A DNA stretch of 64,000 nt, taken from Salinispora pacifica CNR114. GTDB lineage: Bacteria > Actinomycetota > Actinomycetes > Mycobacteriales > Micromonosporaceae. The notes under the pieces were generated by a model. It worked only from the letters and a program-made list of their open reading frames with translations, did no database searches and was not told where the DNA came from. The DNA is taken from the NCBI RefSeq assembly GCF_000514775.1, contig NZ_AZWO01000024.1, positions 1 through 64,000 on the forward strand. The letters are read 5' to 3'. Both the position numbers and the translations under genes were made by a program. Shown here piece after piece: positions 8,545 to 15,067 of the stretch; position 1 is the stretch's first letter; each line of letters opens with the position of its first letter.

Positions 8545-9711
8545 TCAAAATCTGTCTGGTAGCCAGGGTCGTGTGGCGACCAGTGAGTCCATAGTGGCTA
8601 GAGCGTGGGCGTCGCCTGTTGTGATCAGGCCAGCGCGTGCGAGCCGCGACGCACTCCAGCAACCGCTAAACCATGCGGCGGCACCGCGCTCGGTGAGCAT
8701 CACCTGCCGGCCGCTGCCGTGACCGAGACGGGCTTTGCCATCCTCGATCATGAGGTCTAACTCGGTCCCGGCCATCGGTCCGTCGACCATGCGCAGGGAG
8801 ATGTTCGCCCGGACCCCGACGGGCCACCCGCGCGTTGTCAACGCGGATTCAATATCGATGATTCTCAGCATCCATGGATGCCAGGGATGTTCGTGCCAGT
8901 CGTACTGCGGCAACCATAGGGATAGTTCCGGGGGGCTCGGCAGGACACCAGGGGCGAACCTGATGTACGGGGTAAAACTGGAGTGTTTGGAAAGAAAGGT
9001 GCAAAGTGCGGAAAAGGCCGCGCCGTCGCGTGCCCACAAGTCTTCCACCACCATGGATTGGCCCCACTCCGGCAACGGCTGGGTGGAGTAGGCGACATAG
9101 CCGTCGAGCCGGTCATCGTTGGTAACGCCATAGTGGTGGCGCTCCTTCGCTGCAGCCGAGGCCTTCCAACCCCACCACCAGCCTGGACGGTGAAGCGCAC
9201 CATCCCAATGGCCGGCGAGTTCCGCATGCAGGGCGAACACGGAGCCGGGATCGGGATCGGCTACCACACTGGAGTGCCGCCTCGGCATGGTGCGCAGCGA
9301 GGTGACCGGAACCGTGTACGCGGAGGCACCGCCTGCCACCTCCCAGCCCCACCGGCGGTAGATCCCCGGCGATGGCGTCCACAGCGCGACGAGCGCCACG
9401 CCACGCTCCCGAAGGTGATCGACCAGCGAATCGACCACCATTCGCGCTACACCGTCGCCGCGGGCGGACGGATTCACGCATACCAGCGACAACCCGGCCG
9501 AGGAGAGTGGACGGCCCCCAAAATATTGGGTGAATGGCAGAGCGATAGCCCCACCGATCACTCCCTCGGCATCGGCGGCCAGGCGCACCAACCCGTTGCC
9601 ACGCAGCAAAGGCGCATCGGGTAGCGGTACGCCGAAAGAACGCTCGGCGATCGAGACGTACTGCTCCCACTGGTCATCGGTGGGCTCGTCGAGGACATCA
9701 GGAAGGCGCAT
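8545..9711 (-). CDS. Eis-like GNAT-family N-acetyltransferase
   Basis: About 388 residues, the length of Eis-type proteins (two GNAT-like domains plus an SCP2-like C-terminal domain). The N-terminal half has GLSLVCVNPSARGDGVARMV, matching the acetyl-CoA-binding V-x-P-x-x-R-x-x-G/A loop, then GVALVALWTPSPGIYRRWGWE. Eis enzymes acetylate amines at several positions, best known on aminoglycosides. ATG 9711 is chosen; it overlaps the end of the GMC gene, and a TTG five codons upstream is the alternative. In this operon, beside an aminotransferase, it may acetylate the product for tailoring or self-resistance. That role is inferred. Confidence 0.8.
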   Translation of the reverse strand: MRLPDVLDEPTDDQWEQYVSIAERSFGVPLPDAPLLRGNGLVRLAADAEGVIGGAIALPFTQYFGGRPLSSAGLSLVCVNPSARGDGVARMVVDSLVDHLRERGVALVALWTPSPGIYRRWGWEVAGGASAYTVPVTSLRTMPRRHSSVVADPDPGSVFALHAELAGHWDGALHRPGWWWGWKASAAAKERHHYGVTNDDRLDGYVAYSTQPLPEWGQSMVVEDLWARDGAAFSALCTFLSKHSSFTPYIRFAPGVLPSPPELSLWLPQYDWHEHPWHPWMLRIIDIESALTTRGWPVGVRANISLRMVDGPMAGTELDLMIEDGKARLGHGSGRQVMLTERGAAAWFSGCWSASRLARAGLITTGDAHALATMDSLVATRPWLPDRF

Positions 9712-11188
9712 CGCGTCGTCCGACAAGCTGGGCCGCTCGCTCGGCGACGACGATCACCGGAGCCTGTGTATTTCCGGTCGTGACAGCGGGAATCACTGAG
9801 GCATCGGCGATCCGTAGCCCCTCAACGCCTCGGACTCTGAGTTCGGGATCCACAACGGCCTGCTCATCTGTGCCGAACCGGCACGTGCCCACTGGGTGAA
9901 ACTGGGTTTCGGCGCGGGCACGGATGAAGGCCGCGATGTCCTGGCGGCTGCCCAACCCGTCGTAGCCCCTGGCCAGTGGCGGCTGGGCCGCGATCTCCAG
10001 CGCCATTTGCACGCCGTCGATCAACGTTTCCAGGTCGGACGGGTCACTGAGGTACCGGGGATCGATCCGGGGTGCAGTGGTGGGGTCGGCGTCGGTTAGC
10101 GTCAACTCACCCCGGCTCATGGGGCGGGTGACCGCGGGGCCGATGGTGAACCCAGAGCCCTGACCGTGACCACTGTTGAGGCTGAGCATAGGCGCGAACG
10201 ACAGCTGGATGTCGGGTGCTGGTAGGCCGGAACGGGTGTGCACGAAGCCGCCGGCCTCACCGAGATTTGAGGCCGGGTCCACGGCGTGGCCGGTGGCTGT
10301 GGCAGTGGGGAAGGGCACTGAGACCTGGATGTGGTCGTGTAGGTTCCGCCCAACCCCGGGAAGGGCGACATGCACCCGAATGCCGTGCCTCCGGAGAGTG
10401 TCCGCCGGGCCGATGCCGGAGCGCAGCAGCAACGCCGGGCTGTCGATGGCACCACCGCACATCACGACCTCACGCTCAGCCCGGACAAATTCCTCAGCGC
10501 CGCCGTGCCGGACGTTGACACCGGTGACTCGCCCGCCCCGGATCTCCAGCCGAGTTGCACCGGAATTAGTACGCACGACCAGGTTTGGTCGGGCTAACGC
10601 GGGACGTAGATAGGCTTCCGCGGTGTGCACCCGGCGGTCCCCCCGCGAGGTGGTGCGGTAGTAGCCAGCGCCAGCCTGCTCGCCCCGGTTGAAGTCTGGG
10701 TTGAAGGGCAGTCCATACGCCTCCGCCGCTCGGACGAAGGCGAGACTCAGCGGGTGCGGATTCGTCCGCTCCGAGACAGTGAGCATGCCGGTTACCGGAT
10801 GCTCGACGCGATCGAACTCCGCCAGCACATGCGTGGCATCCCATCGGCTGCCGCCGAACGCCGCCCAGGTGTCGAAGTCGCTGCGGTGGCCCCGGACATA
10901 GACCATCGCGTTGATCGCCCCGGACCCGCCCACGACCCGGCCTCTCGGCCAGGACAGGGTCCGGCTGTTGAGGTGCGGCTGTGGCTCGGTGCGGTAGCCC
11001 CAGTCGTACTCGCTACCGATCAGCTCGGGCCAAGTGGCGGGGGCGGCCAGTCGTGGATCGTCGCCCGGGGGCCCTGCCTCGAGCAGAAGCACGGTCGCCG
11101 AGGGGTCATCGCAGAGACGCCGGGCCAGCACGCACCCGGCAACCCCAGCGCCAACGACAATGTAGTCGAAGGTTTCACTGGCCATCAT
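9698..11188 (-). CDS. GMC-family FAD-dependent alcohol oxidoreductase
   Basis: About 496 residues with the full GMC layout: the N-terminal FAD-binding fold (FDYIVVGAGVAGCVLARRL, then LLLEAGP), the GMC signature region (RGRVVGGSGAINAMVYVRGH in part), and the C-terminal catalytic block (FHPVGTCRFG with the catalytic His, and GNTQAPVIVVAERAA). Family members are choline or glucose dehydrogenases/oxidases and polyol oxidases. Two ATGs (11188, 11185) precede the FAD fold and overlap the aldolase stop. The enzyme probably oxidises a hydroxyl of the sugar-like intermediate to the carbonyl that the aminotransferase then uses. GMC proteins are less usual than NAD dehydrogenases in amino-sugar cassettes. 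Confidence 0.9.
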   Translation of the reverse strand: MMASETFDYIVVGAGVAGCVLARRLCDDPSATVLLLEAGPPGDDPRLAAPATWPELIGSEYDWGYRTEPQPHLNSRTLSWPRGRVVGGSGAINAMVYVRGHRSDFDTWAAFGGSRWDATHVLAEFDRVEHPVTGMLTVSERTNPHPLSLAFVRAAEAYGLPFNPDFNRGEQAGAGYYRTTSRGDRRVHTAEAYLRPALARPNLVVRTNSGATRLEIRGGRVTGVNVRHGGAEEFVRAEREVVMCGGAIDSPALLLRSGIGPADTLRRHGIRVHVALPGVGRNLHDHIQVSVPFPTATATGHAVDPASNLGEAGGFVHTRSGLPAPDIQLSFAPMLSLNSGHGQGSGFTIGPAVTRPMSRGELTLTDADPTTAPRIDPRYLSDPSDLETLIDGVQMALEIAAQPPLARGYDGLGSRQDIAAFIRARAETQFHPVGTCRFGTDEQAVVDPELRVRGVEGLRIADASVIPAVTTGNTQAPVIVVAERAAQLVGRRDAPS

Positions 11189-12071
11189 GCGTCTCCAGCA
11201 GCTGGCGAAGGCTGTCGACAAACCGCAGGCCGGCGTCATGCTCGCGCTGCCAGACATTGCGTCCTATGATCACGCCGGTCCAGCCGGCCTCCAGGCCCAA
11301 TCGCGCGCGCTCGAGCACGGCCTTGTCTTCGGCCTTGTCACCGCCGGACATGACGACGAGAGAACGGCCCGCGGACCTGGTGATCGCAGCAAGTGCCTCC
11401 TCGATCGCGAACGGTCGGTCGTACTCCCTGCGTACGCCAGTGCGGCTTTCTGGGTCCGGATAGGTCACCTTGATGACGTCCGCGCCCAGCTCTGCTGCGA
11501 CGCGAGCGGCATAGTCGACCGCGTAGAAGGAGGTCTTCCCGCCAGCGCGGGCGACCGCTGAACCGCGCGGGTAGGTCCACACCACCACCGGTACACCGAA
11601 CCGCTCAGCGTCGCGACGTACCTGGCGGAACTGTGCGAAGTCGTCGGTCTGACGCGGCGAGCCGACATACAGTGTGTAGCCAACCGCGTCGGCACCGAGC
11701 CGTACGGCGTCCTCCACGGTGGCATTGAGCGGGGAAAGCGGCTCGTCGTCGGGAGGGATCTCGGTCTTGCCATTGAGCTTGAGGATGAGCGGAACCTCGC
11801 CGGCGAACTCCCAGTAGAATTTTTCAGCAACGCCAATCTGTATTGCTATACCGTTGAATCCACCCTCCACCGCGAGCTTGAGGATGTAGCGGGGATCGGC
11901 CGCAGCCGGGTTGGCGAAGAAATCTCTCGGCCCGTGTTCCAGCCCTTGGTCGTAGGGCAAGAATAGGGCAGTGCCGTTGCGCGGACCATGCTGATGAAGG
12001 ATCCGGTGCAGCCGAGACCTCTTTCCGCTCGCCAGCCCCAGGTCGGAGATCGCGGGACGACGCGTCATCAT
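11175..12071 (-). CDS. DhnA/FbaB-type class I aldolase
   Basis: A 298-residue TIM-barrel aldolase of the archaeal-type class I fructose-bisphosphate aldolase family. It has FLPYDQGLEHGP near the N-terminus (residues 38-48), GYTLYVGS, VVWTYPRG and the Schiff-base Lys at about residue 201 in GADVIKVTYPDP; the C-terminal phosphate-binding segment reads VVMSGG...GVIIGRNVW. Relatives make fructose phosphates, or in specialised pathways C7 or C4N compounds (ADH synthase, GriI-like). The gene starts seven bases after the sulfur-carrier stop with AGGGAGTAA before ATGATG. It probably builds the carbon skeleton of the product from a triose phosphate and an aldehyde, so the cassette need not begin from a nucleotide sugar. 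Confidence 0.88.
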   Translation of the reverse strand: MMTRRPAISDLGLASGKRSRLHRILHQHGPRNGTALFLPYDQGLEHGPRDFFANPAAADPRYILKLAVEGGFNGIAIQIGVAEKFYWEFAGEVPLILKLNGKTEIPPDDEPLSPLNATVEDAVRLGADAVGYTLYVGSPRQTDDFAQFRQVRRDAERFGVPVVVWTYPRGSAVARAGGKTSFYAVDYAARVAAELGADVIKVTYPDPESRTGVRREYDRPFAIEEALAAITRSAGRSLVVMSGGDKAEDKAVLERARLGLEAGWTGVIIGRNVWQREHDAGLRFVDSLRQLLETHDGQ

Positions 12072-12078
12072 TTACTCC

Positions 12079-12372
12079 CTACCCGCCGGCCATTTGAGTG
12101 AACAGCATTACCCCATCTCCACCGGATATGTCGGGTCGTTCGGAGCGGGGTGCGACATCGTCATTCACGGCTACGAGAAAGCCTGTTTTGATCAACCCGT
12201 TCGGTGTCAGAACGTGATCAGCGAGCTGCGGATAGTCGATGCGCATCCGGTGCACCAGCTCCTCCCAGCTGTTGGCATCGACAGTCACAGTACGGTTGAT
12301 CTTTGCATCAGTCTTCTGTTCCGTGTAGGGGAGCAGTGAAAACAGCGACGCAGAAAGAGTCAGCTTCAGCAT
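12079..12372 (-). CDS. ThiS/MoaD-like ubiquitin-fold sulfur-carrier protein ending in Gly-Gly
   Basis: A 97-residue protein: an N-terminal beta strand (MLKLTLSASLFSLL), a central helix (SWEELVHRMRIDYPQLADHVL), the strand segment GFLVAVNDD, a stretch like the L-x-D-G-D-x-V loop of MoaD (ISGGDGVMLFTQMAGG) and a C-terminal GG with no extension. These features define beta-grasp sulfur carriers that are adenylated and thiocarboxylated by a MoeB/MoeZ-type E1. No E1 or rhodanese gene is in the cassette, so a housekeeping MoeZ would be needed. GGAGGA lies upstream inside the end of the FGE-like gene, giving coupled translation. It implies that sulfur is handed to an acceptor in this pathway. Confidence 0.82.
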   Translation of the reverse strand: MLKLTLSASLFSLLPYTEQKTDAKINRTVTVDANSWEELVHRMRIDYPQLADHVLTPNGLIKTGFLVAVNDDVAPRSERPDISGGDGVMLFTQMAGG

Positions 12373-12379
12373 GCCGCGA

Positions 12380-13261
12380 TCAGTCCTCCGGATCTGTAGC
12401 GCGTGAATCCGCTAGTCGAAATCCTAGGTCCATCGCCCAGGTGTGGGCTGGGTCGTGCATCCGGTAACGGGTTCGACACATTTCCGGCAATGCCAAGAAC
12501 CCGCCACCCCGGTTAACTTTGTGGGTGTGTTCCTCGGTTATTTCGCCATAAACGGGGTTTCGCTGTGGTGTCCGTCTGTATGAGTCGGTGTGAAATGAGT
12601 CCTGGCACCATTCCCAAGCGTTCCCATGCATGTCGTAGAGGCCCAACGAATTCGGCTCGCGCGTCTGGGTCGGCCACAAAACGCTGCCTGAGTTCTCGCT
12701 GAACCAGGCGTACTCGACGAGCTGCTCCTGTGGGCAGCACCATTGCTCGGCCGAACCCAGACCGCACGCGTACTCCCACTCCGCCTCGGTTGGCAGCCGG
12801 CATCCCACCCATGCGGCGAAGACCCAGGCGTCGAACCAGCTCACGTTCACCACTGGGTGGTGCAACTCGCGCGGATCAAGATCCTTGGTGCGGGTCGGAT
12901 CGAGGAGCCCGAACAGTTCGTTGGTAACCGCCGTGCTGGCCATTCGATAGGCCGCCAAGTCCACCGAATGCAGGGGTACCTCGCCGCTGAAGTGGCGGGC
13001 GTCCTCGGCGGCCGTCCCCATTGAGAATGTGGTGGCCTCGATTTTCCTCAATAGGGGCTCGATGTGCTCGGCGGCTCGATTCCCCGCGTCTATGAGGAAG
13101 GCGTTCGCGATCTCGGAAAGATCCGCATCGCTGGCCTGTTCGATCAGTGTCATCACCGCATATATTTCTTTGTTGTCGCGGCATTCCGGCAGCCCGGAAG
13201 AATTGATCATCAAGGCATTTTTGGCACGCTGGATCAGGCGATCGCGCGTCCGAACGTTCAC
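12380..13261 (-). CDS. SUMF1/formylglycine-generating-enzyme-like protein lacking one active-site Cys
   Basis: A 293-residue protein. Residues 1-75 are helical and unrecognised. The rest is the FGE-sulfatase (SUMF1) fold: ATTFSMGT, VVNVSWFDAWVFAAWVGCRL, PTEAEWEYACG, LYDMHGNAWEWCQD, RGGGFLALPEMCRTRYR and DLGFRLA. In true FGEs the last block has two copper-binding Cys five residues apart; here the first position is Ala (about 257) and only the second Cys (about 262) remains. It is therefore unlikely to be a standard sulfatase-maturing enzyme, and no sulfatase is nearby. The same fold serves in EgtB and PvdO-like enzymes. The GTG start overlaps the JAMM gene stop by 4 bases (GTGA). Confidence 0.85.
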   Translation of the reverse strand: MNVRTRDRLIQRAKNALMINSSGLPECRDNKEIYAVMTLIEQASDADLSEIANAFLIDAGNRAAEHIEPLLRKIEATTFSMGTAAEDARHFSGEVPLHSVDLAAYRMASTAVTNELFGLLDPTRTKDLDPRELHHPVVNVSWFDAWVFAAWVGCRLPTEAEWEYACGLGSAEQWCCPQEQLVEYAWFSENSGSVLWPTQTREPNSLGLYDMHGNAWEWCQDSFHTDSYRRTPQRNPVYGEITEEHTHKVNRGGGFLALPEMCRTRYRMHDPAHTWAMDLGFRLADSRATDPED

Positions 13262-13749
13262 CGCACCCGAACCCCCATCTCGCCCACGCCTGATGGCGAC
13301 ACCGCGAACGCCCGCACCTGTGGGAAGCGCGGATTGCGCAGCGATATAATTAGGTGCCATAATGCCGTGAAGCGGCTTATATGTAGGTCGTAATCGATGT
13401 CGGAGAAGTTCCCGGGGTGTCTGCGATGAGTATGGAACACCGCGATCTCGGTAAGTCCTGATTGTAGTAGGTGGCGGTGTACCCGCAGTGACTCCTCAGG
13501 GGTGGCGACGAATCCGGCATCGTCATGATCTACAAAGTAGCGACCTCGAGACACAAACTCGTGCCGCCAGGCGTCATCGTTACGAACGTTGTCTTCGAAC
13601 AGGAGGAAATCGGTTGCCCGCCGCATCTCACCGTTGGGGGACGCCAGGTAGCCAAAAGATTTTGTTGGGTATCGCGCCAGCACGGTTTCGACGAGGCGCT
13701 CATAAAGGTCCACAGTGAGTTCAACGTCGTCGACTGCATAGTCCCCCAT
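13258..13749 (-). CDS. JAMM/MPN-domain metallopeptidase (Mec-like)
   Basis: A 163-residue protein with the complete JAMM zinc motif: His106-Thr-His108, seven residues, Ser116, two residues, Asp119 (FHTHRRHPGNFSDID). Bacterial JAMM proteins that pair with sulfur carriers include QbsD (trims the carrier tail) and mycobacterial Mec (releases cysteine from the CysO-Cys adduct). The carrier two genes downstream already ends in GG, so a Mec-like hydrolysis of a carrier-product amide, or of carrier-protein conjugates, fits better than tail trimming. ATG 13749 has GAGGAGG upstream and is the first gene of the eight-gene operon. The length is normal for stand-alone bacterial JAMM proteins. Confidence 0.85.
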   Translation of the reverse strand: MGDYAVDDVELTVDLYERLVETVLARYPTKSFGYLASPNGEMRRATDFLLFEDNVRNDDAWRHEFVSRGRYFVDHDDAGFVATPEESLRVHRHLLQSGLTEIAVFHTHRRHPGNFSDIDYDLHISRFTALWHLIISLRNPRFPQVRAFAVSPSGVGEMGVRVR

Positions 13750-13825
13750 GCAAGTCCTCCTCAGACCAAATCCGGATTGGAGGCGATCCATGGCGGAACA
13801 TTACCGGGCGTGCGGAGGCGCGCCC

Positions 13826-13843
13826 TGAGTAGTCAATTACTCA
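13826..13843. promoter_or_regulatory. 18-bp palindromic operator upstream of the JAMM-led operon
   Basis: TGAGTAGTCAATTACTCA has the same 6-base arms and 6-base spacer as the site at 3990-4007. It ends 77 bases upstream of the JAMM start codon. A TTGACT at 13861-13866 on the minus strand lies 17 bases from the palindrome and could serve as a -35 element, which would put the palindrome over the -10 region. The regulator is not identified; the LAL protein of the cassette is the nearest candidate. Confidence 0.6.
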
Positions 13844-14416
13844 ACTTCGGCCACCGGAAAGTCAACATATAGAGTGAACTGGAGGTAATGCCCTTTTGCG
13901 CCACCGGGGCGGGGCTGTACGCACGTGAATTCGGGGTTGATGATCACACCGGGCATCCCGAGTGTGGGTTGTTGTGGCACCAGGGTCGGCCGACCGGGCT
14001 CTATCGTATTTGCGGGTAGCCGGGGTAGCGCTTCGAGGAGGTTGACTCAACGATCCGCTCGGATCGATATTTGGGCTGGTTGTGACTCGGAATGTGCCCG
14101 CATCCATTCGGCCTTCCGGGGCTTTTGGTGTGTGGTTGGACTGGCGTCGGTTTGGTCGGTGGACACTGGACGTGGCTATGAAAGGGCTTGATGTAGCTGG
14201 GTCTGCCTAGATTGGGAATGCCGATCTTGGTTGCGGGCCCGACAGTGACTTGTCTGTTCTTGCTGTCGAGCTGCCCCGTCGATGGGCTGCGCGAAGGGCC
14301 GGGTTTCGGGGATTCGGGGATGGGTCGCGGGGCTGTGCGGCGGCGGGCGCGTGCGGTGTCTGCGCCGGTGGCTCCCCGACACCCTGCGCCAGTAGCCGCC
14401 CGACCCGACCGCCTCC
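13844..14416. other. Non-coding boundary stretch between the cassette and the core genome
   Basis: About 570 bases with no supported gene. Open frames on the minus strand here are extensions of a shadow frame of mqnB and have no family features. Base composition shifts from the AT-richer cassette to the GC-rich core within this interval. No second copy of the tRNA-Tyr 3' sequence, no integrase and no clear direct repeat is visible, so the right edge of the island is not defined by an att site. Confidence 0.4.
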
Positions 14417-15067
14417 TCAGCCGGGCAGGACCGCGGCGGCCTCGGTGAGGGCGGCGAGAGCCTCCCGGAGGCGCCAGGCGTCGCGGTCGCGCGGTCCGAC
14501 CGGGTTGGAGATGGTGCGGAGCTCGACGAAGGGTAGGCCGGCGTGCGCGGCGGCAACGGCCACCCCGTACCCCTCCATGGCCTCGGCCACCGCGTCGGGG
14601 TGCCGACGCAGGAGCGCCTCGGTCCCGGCGACCGTTCCGGTGACCGTGCTGACGGTCAGTACCGGACCGACCGCGGCGGCCGGAAGCGCGGCCCGGAGGG
14701 TGGCGACCAGGTTCGGGTCCGCGGTGATGGCGGGGCCGGCACCCAGCAACTCGGCTGGCATCCCGAGCTGGTCCACGGGGATGAAGCCCGTCGGGGAGTC
14801 GGCACCCAGGTCGGCCGCGATCGCACTGGTACCGACGACCGTTCCGCCGACCTCGACCCGGTTCGGGAAGCCGCCCGCCACGCCCGCGCTGACGACCAGG
14901 CGGTACGGGCGGCCAGCGGCCTCCGCCAGGGCCAGTAGCCGGGCGGTGCCGGCCCCGGCCACCGCCGGGCCTACCCCGACCGGCGCTACGGTGACCGTCG
15001 GCCCCCGCCCCGCACGGACCGCCTCGGCCTCGGCGGGAACCGCGGTGACGACCAGAACCCCGGTCAC
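14417..15067 (-). CDS. mqnB: Futalosine hydrolase (menaquinone biosynthesis)
   Basis: A 216-residue nucleoside-phosphorylase-fold protein: VLVVTAVPAEAEAV at the N-terminus, VGVGPAVAGAGTARLLAL, the base-recognition segment VVSAGVAGGFP, and the C-terminal AEAMEGYGVAVAAAHAGLPFVELRTISNPVG with the catalytic Glu/Met-Glu-Gly pattern and the Asn-Pro-Val-Gly-Pro-Arg-Asp end typical of MqnB. It cleaves (aminodeoxy)futalosine in the alternative menaquinone pathway found in many actinomycetes. The GTG start overlaps the stop of the upstream MFS gene by 4 bases, so it is co-transcribed with that gene. Confidence 0.9.
   Translation of the reverse strand: MTGVLVVTAVPAEAEAVRAGRGPTVTVAPVGVGPAVAGAGTARLLALAEAAGRPYRLVVSAGVAGGFPNRVEVGGTVVGTSAIAADLGADSPTGFIPVDQLGMPAELLGAGPAITADPNLVATLRAALPAAAVGPVLTVSTVTGTVAGTEALLRRHPDAVAEAMEGYGVAVAAAHAGLPFVELRTISNPVGPRDRDAWRLREALAALTEAAAVLPG

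Noticed and set aside
12380..13261. Sulfatase-activating formylglycine enzyme
   Set aside because: One of the two essential Cys is replaced by Ala, and no sulfatase gene is in the window.
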